DNA of 64,000 nucleotides, from assembly GCA_019009955.1 (NCBI GenBank), contig CM032231.1, positions 109,277,501 to 109,341,500 on the forward strand, given 5' to 3'. The notes beneath the pieces were generated by a model. That model did not search any database. It saw only the letters and a program-made list of their open reading frames with translations, and was not told the DNA's origin. The DNA is from Riptortus pedestris (Eukaryota; Arthropoda; Insecta; Hemiptera; Alydidae). A program made the position numbers and the translations under genes. Positions 42,815-54,148 of the stretch are shown piece by piece. Every line of letters begins with the position of its first letter. Positions within the stretch are counted from its first letter, which is position 1.

Positions 42815-44001
42815 GGGTCTTTTTTACTTAACACATGCCAGTTAATTTTCTAAGTAAAAGGTGATCACGATAACATATCATTTGATATTAGATACGCCTA
42901 CTACCATGTGATCATTTATCTTCAGTATACTTTCAGGTTAAAAGTTTAGGGAGTGTTTATTTTTTATTATGAATCTTTTAAAACTTAATAAGTTGATCTA
43001 TTCCGAAGAAAAAGCTTTTCAATATTTACAGAAGTATGGAGTACTTCACAGAAAGAGAAAGTGTAAAAAAGGACATTATATGAAGATTTATTTCAGCAAA
43101 ACTAGATCGCCATTTTATCAATGCAATATGAGAAGTTGTAGGCAATACGTTGCTGCGCTTAATGGTACATGGTTTAAACATTGTAAAATTTCATTAAGGA
43201 AATGTTTACTATTCATATACGCATGGGCAAATGGATACGCAACTACAAAATTTTGTAAGAAGGAATTGAATATATCTAAAAAAACAATAACAGATTGGAA
43301 GAATATGCTCAGAGAAATTTGTGCTATGGATATTTTAGAAAAATCAATGATAATTGGTGGAGAGGGTTTAAACGTTGAAATTGATGAAAGTTGTTTTTCT
43401 AAAAGAAAATACCAAAAGGGAAGACTCTACCCAAATCAATGGGTTTTTGGAGGTGTATGTAGGGAGAACAGAGAAGTTTTCCTCTATGCTGTACTGGACA
43501 GAACAGCTGAAACATTAACGGAGTGCATAAAAAATTCAATACGACCGGGTACAACAATATACTCAGATTTATGGAGGTCATATAATGGTTTGAAAAAAAT
43601 TCCAGGAATGAGGTACAAACATTTTACTGTCAATCATAGTGAAAATTTTGTTGACCCAAAAACAGGTGCACACACTCAAAGAATTGAGTCGCTATGGGCA
43701 AGTATAAAAAGAAGAAACAAAAACGAATGTGGAACTAGAAGAACTTTGTTTGATTCATATCTTTGTGAATTTATATATAGGAGAAGATATGAAAATAGGG
43801 ACATTTTTGAATGTATATTGGAATCAATGAGAAACTATTGGCCTCCACAATGAAAAATGTTATTAATTTCATTTATGGTTATATTCATGTTTACTAGAAA
43901 CCTTGGTTATATTTAAATAAACAATTGTTAACAAAAAATCTTCACTGTTATTGATATAATAATGAGTTAAATCACTGGCATGTGTTAAGTAAAAAAGACC
44001 C
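42815..44001 (+). mobile_element. Merlin-superfamily DNA transposon, intact (1187 bp)
   Basis: Perfect 28-bp terminal inverted repeats at 42815-42842 (GGGTCTTTTTTACTTAACAC...) and 43974-44001. They are flanked by 8-bp near-duplications GACATCTA (42807-42814) and GTCATCTA (44002-44009), one mismatch. An 8-9-bp target duplication and a transposase related to bacterial IS1016/ISXO2 are the defining features of Merlin. The element holds one uninterrupted transposase gene with about 125-155 bp on each side. Perfect ends plus an open frame suggest recent insertion and possible autonomy. Confidence 0.93.
42969..43853 (+). CDS. Merlin (IS1016/ISXO2-like) DDE transposase, full length, 294 aa
   Basis: Cuts and pastes the Merlin element by binding its TIRs. 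The N-terminus carries a zinc-ribbon-like set (C32, H36, C52, C57; CKKGH and CNMRSC). A helix-turn-helix-like region follows (about 75-118: ATTKFCKKELNISKKTITDW). The catalytic core is of the IS1595/ISXO2 type: D139 in NVEIDESCFSKRK, D200 in TTIYSDLWRSYNGL and E240 in HTQRIESLWASIKRR. A conserved WVFGGVCR block sits at 158-165 and a closing CEFIYRRRYE at 266-275. Length is typical of Merlin (about 270-330 aa) and all three acidic residues are present. The ATG is the first in the frame, 154 bp inside the left TIR. AATAAA lies at 43916-43921, about 63 bp past the TGA. Codon use is AT-rich like the flanks. Only this window was examined, so copy number is unknown. Confidence 0.95.
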   Translation: MNLLKLNKLIYSEEKAFQYLQKYGVLHRKRKCKKGHYMKIYFSKTRSPFYQCNMRSCRQYVAALNGTWFKHCKISLRKCLLFIYAWANGYATTKFCKKELNISKKTITDWKNMLREICAMDILEKSMIIGGEGLNVEIDESCFSKRKYQKGRLYPNQWVFGGVCRENREVFLYAVLDRTAETLTECIKNSIRPGTTIYSDLWRSYNGLKKIPGMRYKHFTVNHSENFVDPKTGAHTQRIESLWASIKRRNKNECGTRRTLFDSYLCEFIYRRRYENRDIFECILESMRNYWPPQ

Positions 44002-44005
44002 GTCA

Positions 44006-44965
44006 TCTATATATATAAAAATTAATGTTAGTCTGTATGTCCTAGAAGAACCGTAAACGGCTTTACCCGAATTTTGTGAAACGTGGTATGTATATTACTA
44101 CTAAAACAGGTAAGGTTTCTGGCTATATTAATATTCTCTGAGACGAAATGGAGTGGGGGTTATAAGGGAGGCCTGAAATTAAAAAAAAACAATATTTCGT
44201 TTCCTATTGGTTTTTCGGAAAATATGTACTTAACAAAAGTTGTTAATTTTGTTATTTAGAGTAACTTTTGTAATAGACACTTTTGTCGTATACCGAAGTA
44301 TAAATGAGTTATACGCTAAAAACTATAGCGGGAGTCAACAATTTTATAAGGCACAAAACACTCAACCGAACTAAACGAAACTCCGTATGTGATTTGGTAT
44401 TAACACCTCCCTGATTTTAAGCTATATTAAAATTTCGAGGTATGAACAGGAGTGGGGGTTGTAAGGGAGGTTTGAAATTAAAAATTGCGATATTTTGTTT
44501 CGTATTTGTTTTTCGGCAATTAGGCACATAACAAAAGTTGTTTATTTTGTTATTTAAAGTAACTTTTGATATATGTACTTTTTCCGTATAATGAAGTATA
44601 AATTATGTATACACAAAAAACTATAGAAGGGGTCAACAATGTTATGTGACTCGAAGACTAAATCGAAATCAACGAAACTCCGAATTTTTGACAATGATAA
44701 TATGATAATCTATGATTATGTTATTTATTAAAAAAGATACACGCACATGAAACGGGTAATATAAAAATATTGTGTATTTTGTAGAATTAAGAACATAACA
44801 AATACTTTTATTATTAACATATTCCCAGCCAGGGTGTAAATCCAAAGCATTGAGACTGGAAAATATAAAAATATTGTACGAAGTAAAGCCCAAAAAAAAA
44901 AAAAAAAATACCATTATCACTCAGCCTCAAATGATTACCCGGGCGAAACCCGGGTACCTTAGCTA

Positions 44966-44966
<1 letters not shown>
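44006..44966 (+). mobile_element. RC1 (Helitron-like) element, complete termini (961 bp)
   Basis: Begins TCTATATATATAAAAATTAA at 44006, preceded by A. Contains CCGTAAACGGCTTTACCCGA in place of the usual GTTT tract, then about two modules. Ends with hairpin CCCGGGCGAAACCCGGG, TACCTTAG and CTAG at 44963-44966, followed by T. A^T target, TC start and CTRR end with hairpin are Helitron hallmarks. No Rep/helicase coding, so non-autonomous. The 83-codon minus frame at 44669-44920 is a by-product. Confidence 0.85.

Positions 44967-45012
<46 letters not shown>
44967..45012. repeat. (TA)n tract joining two tail-to-tail RC1 elements
   Basis: A pure TA run lies between the CTAG of the plus-strand element and the CTAG of the first minus-strand element. 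The two 3' hairpins face each other, giving a quasi-palindrome of about 150 bp. Confidence 0.9.
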
Positions 45013-45013
<1 letters not shown>

Positions 45014-46114
45014 TAGCTCAGATACCCGGCTTCGCCCGGGAATTCATTTGAGGCTGAATGGTGATGGTATTTTTTAGCAGGCTTTACATTGCACAATATT
45101 TTGACATTTACCCGTCCCAGTGTTTAGGATTGATACCCTTCTTTGTCGTGGATTTGCTAATAATAGAATTATTTGTTCGATAAGGCATCACAGTCTTCGA
45201 TATTTTTATATTTCCCGTCTCTTATACATGTAAATATGGTGAATTTTTATTTCAGGCCTCCCTTTTACCCCCCTCCCGTTCGAACCTAAAAATTTTAATA
45301 TAACTTATAATCATGGAAGAATTAATGCTAATTGACATACCGAGTTTTGTTAAGTTCGGTTCAGCCGTTAGTGCCCGCTAAAGTTTTAACGTATAACTCA
45401 TTTATACTTAGGTATACGACAAAAGTGTATATATCAAAGTTACTCCAAATAACAAAATAAACAACTTTTGTTATGTTTATATTTGCGGAAAAACCAATAG
45501 GAAACGAAATATCGCTATTTTTAATTTCAGGCTTCCCTTATAACCCCCACTCCTGCCCGTCCATAGAAATGTTGGTATGGCTTATTATAATGAAGGACTC
45601 ACTGCTAATACACATACCGAGTTTTATTTAGTTCGGTTGAGTCTTTTTTGGCAAATAATATTGTTGACTCCCGCTATAATTTTTAGAGCATAACGCATTT
45701 AAACTTTGGTATACGACAAAAGTGTATATAACAAAAGTTACTCTAAATAACAAAATAAACAACTTTTGTTATGTGCACATTTACCGAAAAACCAATAGAA
45801 AACGAAATATCGCTATTTTTAATTTCAGGCTTCCCTTATAACCCCCACTCCTGTTCGTCTCAGAGAAAATTAATATAGCCTAAAGTCTAAGTTGGGTTAG
45901 TAGTAATATACATACCATGTTTCATAAAATTCGGTTCAGCCGTTTATGCGTGAAAAGGTAACAAACAAACAAACAAACAAACAAACAAACAAACATACAC
46001 GAAAGAAACAAAATGCAGATATGGTGTCTATGACATGTGAAACGAAAAGTTATCGTGAAATTTCGCGAAAAAAAATCAATGTACAGACAGAGGTTACAAT
46101 TTTATATATATATA
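45013..46114 (-). mobile_element. RC1 array element 1
   Basis: Plus strand starts CTAGCTCAGATACCCGGCTT (3' end with hairpin). It passes three modules (CCCTTTTACCCCCCTCCCG at 45262; two further CCCTTATAACCCCCACTCC) and the (AAAC)n tract at 45960-45990, and finishes with GGTTACAATTTTATATATAT at the 5' end. The first module (45180-45400) is nearly identical to those of elements 4 and 5. Its 5' TC is lost at the junction with the next element. Confidence 0.8.
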
Positions 46115-46630
46115 GCTAAGGTACCCGGCTTCGCTCGGGAAATCATTTGAGGCTGAATGATAATAGTATTTTTTTTTTTTTTTTTGAGCAAGCTTCCATG
46201 TTTACTACACTTCCCGTCTGGGCGCACTGTTTTCCCGTGAGGGTCAGGCAGGCGACGTATAGATGAGAAATATTAATTTTGAAGAATAAATAAAAATGTG
46301 TTCCTAATCTATCCCTCTCCAATTTTCCAACTCACCTTTTTGAATACTTCAAACCATAATCGTGGATAGCATTTATTACAATTAAATATCCTCTATAATG
46401 AAACTTATTTCCTGTCAAAAACCAATCCGAGCACATATAGTTTAAACATAGTTTTGTACATTAGATTATATTCGTAATAGTAGAGCTCAGTGGAAATCAT
46501 TTCCAGTAATGAAAGCATTTAACAGGAAATTAATTAACTCAATTAACTGTTTAGGCTCCGACCTCCTTCCGCTCCAGTATCTCCATAGTTTTCCTTAAAA
46601 TATTGATTCAATGTATTATTTTATTCTTCA
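46115..46630 (-). mobile_element. RC1 array element 2a, divergent 3' part
   Basis: Starts CTAAGGTACCCGGCTTCGCT with hairpin CCCGG...CTCGGG. It then holds sequence not found in the other modules (CTTCCATGTTTACTACACTT, GTCTGGGCGC, TTTTGAAGAATAAATAAAAA), which recurs diverged at about 54149-54700 and in part at 58821-59270. A second subfamily of 3' end is therefore present. Confidence 0.6.
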
Positions 46631-48172
46631 TTTGAGGCTGAATGGTGAAAGTATATTTTTGGCAAGGCTTTACTTTGCACAATATTTTGACATTTACCCG
46701 TTCCAGTGTTTAGGGTTAATATCCGTTGTTGGCATTTGTTAATAATAAAATTATTTTTTTATGTAAGACTTCACTGTCCTGCATATTGTCATATTTCCCG
46801 TCTCCTGTGCATTATGCATAGATTTGAATTAATAAGGAGAAAATATTGACATACATTTGAATTAATTTTTTCAGGAGATGTACCTGGTAGTTCATATTGA
46901 AATGAAGTGTTGAGCAAATTTCTCTAAATAACAAAATAAACAACTTTTAACCCCAATAGGAAATCATTATTATTAATTTCAGGCCTTCCTTATAACCCCC
47001 ACTCCTGCCCGTCCCTAGAAATGCTAGTATGACTTATTATAAGGAAGGCATTAGTTTTAATATACATACTGAGTGTTTTATTTAGTTCGGTTGAGTCTTT
47101 TGTGCCAAATAAAATTGTTGTCTCCCGCTATAATTTTCAGCATATAACGCCTTTATACTTCGGTATACGATGATAGTGTATATAAAAAAGTTTCTCTAAA
47201 TAACAAAATAAACAACTTTTGTTATGTGCATATTTACCGAAAATGCAATAGGAAACGAAATATCACTATTATTAATTTCAGGCCTTCCTTATAACCCCCA
47301 CTCCTGCCAGTCCCAAGAAATGTTAGTATAGCTTATTATAATGAAGGCGTTAGTACTAATTCAGATACCGAGTTTGGTTTAATTCGGTTGAGTCTTTGGT
47401 GCCAAATAAAATTGTGGACTCCCGCTATAGTTTTTAGCGTATAACTCATTTATACTTCCGTATAAGGCAAAAGTGCATATAACAAAAGTTTCTCTAAATA
47501 GTAAAATAAACAACTTTGGTTAAGTGCATATTTGCCGTAAATGCAATAGGAAACGAAATATCACTATTATCAATTTCAGGCCTCCCTTATAACCCCCACT
47601 CCTGCACGTCCCTAGAAATGTTAGTATGGCTTATTATAAGGAAGGCGTTAGTGCTAATTCACATACCGAGTTTGGTTTAGTTCGGTTGAGTCTTTTGTCC
47701 CAAATAAAATTGTGGACTCCCGCTATAGCTTTCAGCATATAACTCATTTATACTTCCGTATACGGCAAAAGTGCATATAACAAAAGTTACTCTAAATTAC
47801 AAAATAAACAACTTTTGTTATGTGCATATTTGCCGAAAAACCAATAGGAAACGAAATATGGCTATTTTTAATTTCAGGTCTCCCTTATAACCCCCACTCC
47901 TGTTCGTCTTAGAGAATATTAATATAGCCTAAAGTCTAAGTTGGGCTAGTAGTAATATACATACCAAGTTTCATAAAATTCGGTTCAGCCGTTTATGCGT
48001 GAAAAGGTAACAAACAAACAAACAAACAAACAAACAAACAAACAAACAAACATACACGAAAGAAACAAAATGCAGTTATGGTGTCTATGACATGTGAAAC
48101 GAAAAGTTATCGTGAAATTTCGCAAAAAAAATCAATGTACAGACAGAGGTTACAATTTTATATATATATAGA
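46631..48172 (-). mobile_element. RC1 array element 2b
   Basis: Enters at ATTTGAGGCTGAATGGTGAA without hairpin or CTAG. Four modules follow, three of them highly alike (46975, 47280, 47576, 47876). Then (AAAC)n at 48010-48050, GGTGTCTATGACATGTGAAA, and the 5' end TTTTATATATATATAGA closing at 48172. Minus-strand TC at 48172-48171. Confidence 0.75.
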
Positions 48173-48174
48173 TA

Positions 48175-49556
48175 CTAGCTCAGATACCCGGCTTCGCCTG
48201 GGAATTCATTTGAGGCTGAATGTTGATGGTATTTTTTTGGCAAGGCTTTACTTTGCATATTATTTTGACATTTCCCCGTCCCAGTGTTTAGGGTTTATAT
48301 CCGTCGTTTTTTTTTTTTGTAAGACTTCACTGTCCTCCAAATTGTCATATTTCCCGTCTCCTGTGCATTATGCATAGATTTCAGCTATTAAGGACAAAAT
48401 ATTAACATAGATTTGAATTAATTTTTCCCTGTGAGGTACCTGGTAGTTCATATTGGACAGAATTGTTGAGCATATCAATATTTCTACGCAAATTACTTTA
48501 GTTTTACTGTATATCTCGGTTATAATTCGGTATACGAAAAATGTGTATATAACAAAAGTTACTTTAAATAACAAAATAACCATCTTTTGTTATGTGCATA
48601 TTTGCAGAAAAACCAATAGTAAACGAAATACCGCTATTTTTAAATTCAGGCCTTCCTTACAACCCCCACTCCTGTCCGTCCCTAGAAATGTTAGTATGGC
48701 CTATTATAATGAATACATTAGTGCTAATACACATACCGAGTTTTATTCAGATCGGTTGGGTCTTTTGTCCCAAATAAAATTGTTCACTTCTGCTATATGT
48801 TTTAGCGTATATCTCGTTTATAATTCGGTATACGAAAAAAGTTTATATAACAAAAGTTACTCTAAATAACAAAATAAACAACTCTTGTTATGTTAATATT
48901 TGCCGAAAAACGAATAGAAATCGAAATACCACTATTTTTAAATTCAGGCATCCCTTACAACCCCCACTCCTGCCCGTTCCTAGAAATGTTGGTGTAGCTT
49001 GTTATAATGAAAGCGTTAGTGCTAATACACATACCGAGTTTTATTCATTTCGGTTGGGTCTTTTGTCCCAAATAAAATTGTTCACTTCCGCTGTAGGTTT
49101 TAGCGTATATCTCGTTTATTAATCGGTATATGAAAAAAGTGTATATAAGAAAAGTTACTCTAAATAACAAAATAAACAACTTTTGTTATGCTCATATTTG
49201 ACGAAAAACCAATAGGAAACAAAATATCGCTATTTTTAATTTCAGGCCTCCCTTATAACCCCCACTCCTGTTCATCTCAGAGAATTTTAATATAGCCTAA
49301 AGTCTAAGTTGGGTTAGTACTAATATACATACCAAGTTTCATAAAATTCGGTTCAGCCGTTTATGCGTGAAAAGGTAACAAACAAACAAACAAACAAATA
49401 AACAAACAAACAAATAAACAAACAAACAAACAAACAGACACCAAAGAAACAAATTGCACTTATGGTGTCTAGGACATGTGAAACGAAAAGTTATCGTGAA
49501 ATTTCGCGAAAAAAATCAATGTACAGACAGAGGTTACAATTTTATATATATATAGA
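48175..49556 (-). mobile_element. RC1 array element 3, complete termini
   Basis: CTAG at 48175-48178, hairpin CCCGGCTTCGCCTGGG, three to four modules, (AAAC)n at 49379-49436 (with AAAT variants), and the 5' end with minus-strand TC at 49556-49555. Only TA separates it from the previous element, the expected remnant of insertion next to a TC start. The 138-codon plus frame at 48453-48869 is a module by-product. Confidence 0.8.
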
Positions 49557-49560
49557 TATA

Positions 49561-50646
49561 CTAGCTCAGATACCCGGCTTCGCCCGGGAATTCATTTGAG
49601 GCTGAATGGTGATGGTATTTTTTAGCAGGCTTTACATTACACAATATTTTGACATTTACCCGTCCCAGTGATTAGGATTGATACCCGTCGTTGCCGTGGA
49701 TTTGCTAATAATAGAATTATTTGTTCGATAAGGCTTCACAGTCTTCGATATTTTTATATTTCCCGTCTCTTATACATGTAAATATGGTGAATTTTTATTT
49801 CAGGCCTCCCTTATAACCCCCCTCCCGTTCGAACCTAAAAATTTTAATATAACTTATAATCATGGAAGAATTAATGCTAATTGACATACCGAGTTTTGTT
49901 AAGTTCGGTTCAGCCGTTAGTGCCCGCTAAAGTTTTAACGTATAACTCATTTATACTTAGGTATACGACCAAAGTGTATATAACAAAAGTTACTCCAAAT
50001 AACAAAATAAACAACTTTTGTCATGTTTATATTTGCGAAAAAACCAATAGGAAACGAAATATCGCTATCTTTAATTTCAGGCTTCCCTTATAACCCCCAC
50101 TCCTGCCCGTCCATAGAATTGTTGGTATGGCTTGTTATAATGAAGGTCTCACTGATAATACACATACCGAGTTTCATTTAGTTCGGTTGAGTCTTTTTCG
50201 GCAAATAATATTGTTGACTCCCGCTATAATTTTTAGCGTATAACGCATTTAAACTTCGATATACAACAAAAGTGTATATAACAAAAGTTACTCTAAATAT
50301 CAAAATAAACAACTTTTGTTATGTGCATATTTGGTGAAAAACCAATAGAAAACAAAATATCGCTATTTTTAATTTCAGGCTTCCCTTATAACCCCCACTC
50401 CTGTTCGTCTCAGAGAAAATTAATATAGCCTAAAGTCTAAGTTGGGTTAGTAGTAATATACATACCAAGTTTCATAAACTTCGGTTCAGCCGTTTATGCG
50501 TGAAAAGGTAACAAACAAACAAACAAACAAACAAACAAACAAACATACACGAAAGAAACAAAATGCAGATATGGTGTCTATGACATGTGAAACGAAAAGT
50601 TATCGTGAAATTTCGTGAAAAAAATCAATGTACAGACAGAGGTTAC

Positions 50647-50652
<6 letters not shown>
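49561..50652 (-). mobile_element. RC1 array element 4
   Basis: CTAG at 49561-49564, hairpin CCCGGCTTCGCCCGGG, three modules, (AAAC)n at about 50512-50545, and a 5' end fading into a 60-bp TA tract. Very close to element 1 throughout, including the GATAAGGC.TCACAGTCTTCG segment. TATA separates it from element 3. Confidence 0.8.

Positions 50653-50713
<61 letters not shown>
50653..50713. repeat. (TA)n tract between RC1 elements 4 and 5
   Basis: Expansion of the 5' TATATATATA of element 4, about 60 bp. Confidence 0.9.
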
Positions 50714-50714
<1 letters not shown>

Positions 50715-51827
50715 TAGCTCAGATACCCGGCTTCGCCCGGGAATTCATTTGAGGCTGAATGGCGATGGTATTTTTTAGCAGGCTTTACATTGCACAATAT
50801 TTTGACATTTACCCGTCCCAGTGTTTAGGATTGATACCCGTCGTTGCCGTGGATTTGCTAATAATAGAATATTTGTTCGATGAGGCTTCACTGTCTTCGA
50901 TATTTTTATATTTCCCGTCTCTTATACATGTAAATGTGGTGAATTTTTATTTCAGGCCTCCCTTATAACCCCCCTCCCGTTCCAACATAAAAATTTTAAT
51001 ATAACTTATAATCATGGAAGAATTAATGCTAATTGACATACCGAGCCTTGTTAAGTTCGGTTCAGCCGTTAGTGCCCAATAAAATTGTTGGCTCCCGCTA
51101 AAGTTTTAACGTATAACTCATTTATACTTAGGTATACGACAAAAGTGTATATAACAAAAGTTACTCCAAATAACAAAATAAACAACTTTTGTTATGTTAA
51201 TATTTGCGGAAAAACCAATAGGAAGCGAAATATCGCTATTTTTAATTTCAGGCCTCCCTTACAACCCCCACTCCTGCCCGTCCCTAGAAATGTTGGTATG
51301 GCTTGTTGTAATGAAGGCGTTTGTTCTAATACACGTACCGAGTTTTATTTAGTTCGGTTGATTCTTTTGTGCCAAATAAAATTAATGACTCCCGTAATAG
51401 TTTTTAGCTTATAACTCATTTATACTTCGGCTTACGACAAAAGTGTACATAACAAAAGTTAATCTAAATATCAAAATAAACAACTTTTGTTATGTTCATA
51501 TTTGCCGAAAACCCAATAGGAAACGAAATATCGCTATTTTTAATTTCAGGCCTCCCTTATAACCCCCACTCCTGTTCGTCTCAGAGGATATTAATATAGC
51601 CTAAAGTCTAAGTTGGGTTAGTAGTAATATACATACCAAGTTTCATAAAATTCGGTTCAGCCGTTTATGCGTGAAAAGGTAACAAACAAACAAACAAATA
51701 AACAAACAAACAGACACGAAAGAAACAAAATGCAGTTATGGTGTCTATGACATGTGAAACGAAAAGTTATCGTGAAATTTCGCGAAAAAAATCAATGTAC
51801 AGACAGAGGTTACAATTTTATATATAT
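50714..51827 (-). mobile_element. RC1 array element 5
   Basis: CTAG at 50714-50717, hairpin as above, three modules (CCCTTATAACCCCCCTCCCG at 50960; 51255; 51552), (AAAC)n at 51683-51712 and 5' end TTTTATATATA. The last 440 bp (about 51385-51827) are almost identical to 55346-55800. Confidence 0.8.
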
Positions 51828-51828
51828 A

Positions 51829-53515
51829 CTAGCTCAAATACCCGGCTTCGCCCGGGAATTTATTTGAGGCTGAATGGTTATGGAATTTTTTTTTTCAAAA
51901 CTTTACTTTGCACAATATTTTGACATTTACCCGTCCCAGTGTTTAGGGTTAATATCCGTTGTTGGCATTTGTTAATAATAAAATTAATTTTTATGTAAGT
52001 CTTGACTGTCCTCCAAATTGTCATATTTCATATTTTGTTATATTGCCATATTTCCCGTCTCCTTTGCATACTGCATAGATTTCAGTTACTAAGGACAAAA
52101 TATTAACATAGATTTGAATTAATTTTTCAGATGAGGTACCTCATAGTTCAAATTAGAATGAATTGTTGAGAATATCAATATTTCTACGCAAATTACTTGC
52201 TCCACACATTGTTCCTGGAGAAATGAATAAAACAAAAGTTAATCTAAATAACAAAGTAAACAACTTTTGTTGTTTGCTTGTTTGTCAAAAAACAAATAGA
52301 CAATGAAATATCACGAATTTTTATTTCAGGCCTCCCTTATAACCCCCACTCCCGTTCTAACCGAACAATTTTAATATAGCTTATAATCATGGAAGAATTA
52401 ATGCTAATTGACATACCGAGTTTTTAAGTTCGGTTTAATCGTTAGTGCCTAATGAAATAGTTGACTCCCGCTTTAGTTTATAGTGTATATCTCGTTTATA
52501 ATTCGGTATAAGAAAAAAGTGTATATAACAAAAGTTACTCTAAATAACAAAATAAACAACTTTTGTTATGTTCATATTTGCCGATAAACGAATAGAAAAC
52601 GAAATACCGCTATTTTTAATTTCAGGCCTCCCTTACAACCCCCACTCCTGCCCGTCCCTAGAAATGTTGGTATAGCTCGTTATAATGAAAGCGTTAGTAC
52701 CAATACACATACCGAGTTTTATTTATTTCGGTTGGGTCTTTTGTCCCAAATAAAATTGTTCACTTCTGCTATAGGTTTTAGCGTATATCTCGTTTATAAT
52801 TCGTTATAAGAAAAAAGTATATATAATAAATGTTACTCTAAATTACAACATAAACAAGTTTGTTCTGTTCATATTTGCCGAAAACCTAATAAGAAACGAA
52901 ATATCGCTATTTTTAATTTCTGGCTTTCCTCATAACCCCCACTCCTGCCCGTCCCTAGAAATGTTGGTATTGCTTGTTATAATGAAAGCGTTAGTGCTAA
53001 TATATATACCGAGTTTTAGTTATTTCGGTTGGGTCTTTTGTCCCAAATAAAATTGTTCACTTCCGCTATAGGTTTCAGCGTATATCTCGTTTATAATTCG
53101 GTATACGAAAAAAGTGTATATAACAATAGTTACTCTACATAACAAAATAAACAACTTTTGTTATGTTCATATTTGCCATAAAACCAATAGGAAACGAAAT
53201 ATCGCTATTTTTAACTTCTGGCTTCTTTTATAACCCCCACTCCTGTTCGTTCCAGAGGATATTAATATAGCCTAAAGTCTAAGTTGGGTTAATGGTAATA
53301 TACATACCAAGTTTCATAAAATTCGGTTCAGCCGTTTATGCGTGAAAAGGTAACAAACAAACAAACAAACAAATAAACAAACAAACAAACAAACAGACAC
53401 CAAAGAAACAAAATGCAGTTATGGTGTCTATGACATGTGAAACGAAAAGTTATCGTGAAATTTCGCGAAAAAAATCAATGTACAGACAGAGGTTACAATT
53501 TTATATATATATAGA
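51829..53515 (-). mobile_element. RC1 array element 6, largest unit count
   Basis: CTAG at 51829-51832, hairpin CCCGGCTTCGCCCGGG, a diverged first section (51960-52200), then four modules (52335, 52625, 52920, 53225), (AAAC)n 53353-53395 and the 5' end with minus-strand TC at 53515-53514. The size difference from its neighbours comes from module number. Confidence 0.75.
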
Positions 53516-53543
53516 TATAGATATATATATATATATATATATA
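53516..53543. repeat. Short TA/GATA tract between RC1 elements 6 and 7
   Basis: ATATAGATATATATATATAT-type sequence between the TC of element 6 and CTAG of element 7. Confidence 0.8.
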
Positions 53544-54148
53544 CTAGCTCAGATACCCGGCTTCGCCCGGGAATCACATTTACCCGTCCCAGTGTTTAGG
53601 GTTTATACCCGTCGTTGCATTGGATTTTTTTAATAATAAAATTAAGTAAGACTTCACTGTCCTCCATATTGTCATATTTCCCGTCTCCTGCGCATTATGC
53701 ATAGCTTTGAATTATTAAGGTCAAAATATTAACATAGATTTGAATTCATTTTTCCATGTGAGGTACCTGGTAGTTCATATTGGAAAGAATTGATGAGCAT
53801 ATCAATATTATACGCAAATTATTTTCTTCATACATTGTTCCGGAGAAATGTATAAAACATAAGTTACTCTAAATAACAAAGTAAACAACTTTTGTTATGT
53901 GCACGTTTGACGAAAATAAATAGACAACGAAATATCGCCCTTATAAGCCCCACTCCCGTTCTAACCTAAACATTTTAATATAGCTTATAATCATGGAAGT
54001 ATTAATGCTAATTGTCATACAGAGTTTTGTTAAGTTCGGTTCAATCATTAGCGCCCAATAAAATAGTTGACTCCTGCTTTAGTTTATAGTGTATATCTCA
54101 TATATATAGTGTATACATTGTTAAAAGGCAAAAATGAATATCACAAAA
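53544..54148 (-). mobile_element. RC1 array element 7, 5'-truncated
   Basis: CTAG at 53544-53547 and hairpin CCCGGCTTCGCCCGGG. About 50 bp after the hairpin are deleted (GGGAATCACATTTACCCGTC). Then one diverged module to about 54120. The GTTT tract and 5' end are missing; the next 3' end starts at about 54148. Confidence 0.7.

Noticed and set aside
45960..45996. (AAAC)n runs considered as poly(A) tails
   Set aside because: They lie at a fixed internal position in each RC1 copy, followed by the conserved 5' end, so they are internal microsatellites.
48453..48869. 138-codon plus-strand open frame
   Set aside because: Spans two RC1 modules; similar partial frames occur in every module (49881, 51085, 58443), no codon-level conservation is apparent and the modules vary freely in length.
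45013..53547. CRISPR-like array of regularly spaced repeats
   Set aside because: Unit size is 280-310 bp with related, not unique, intervening sequence; this is eukaryotic transposon structure.
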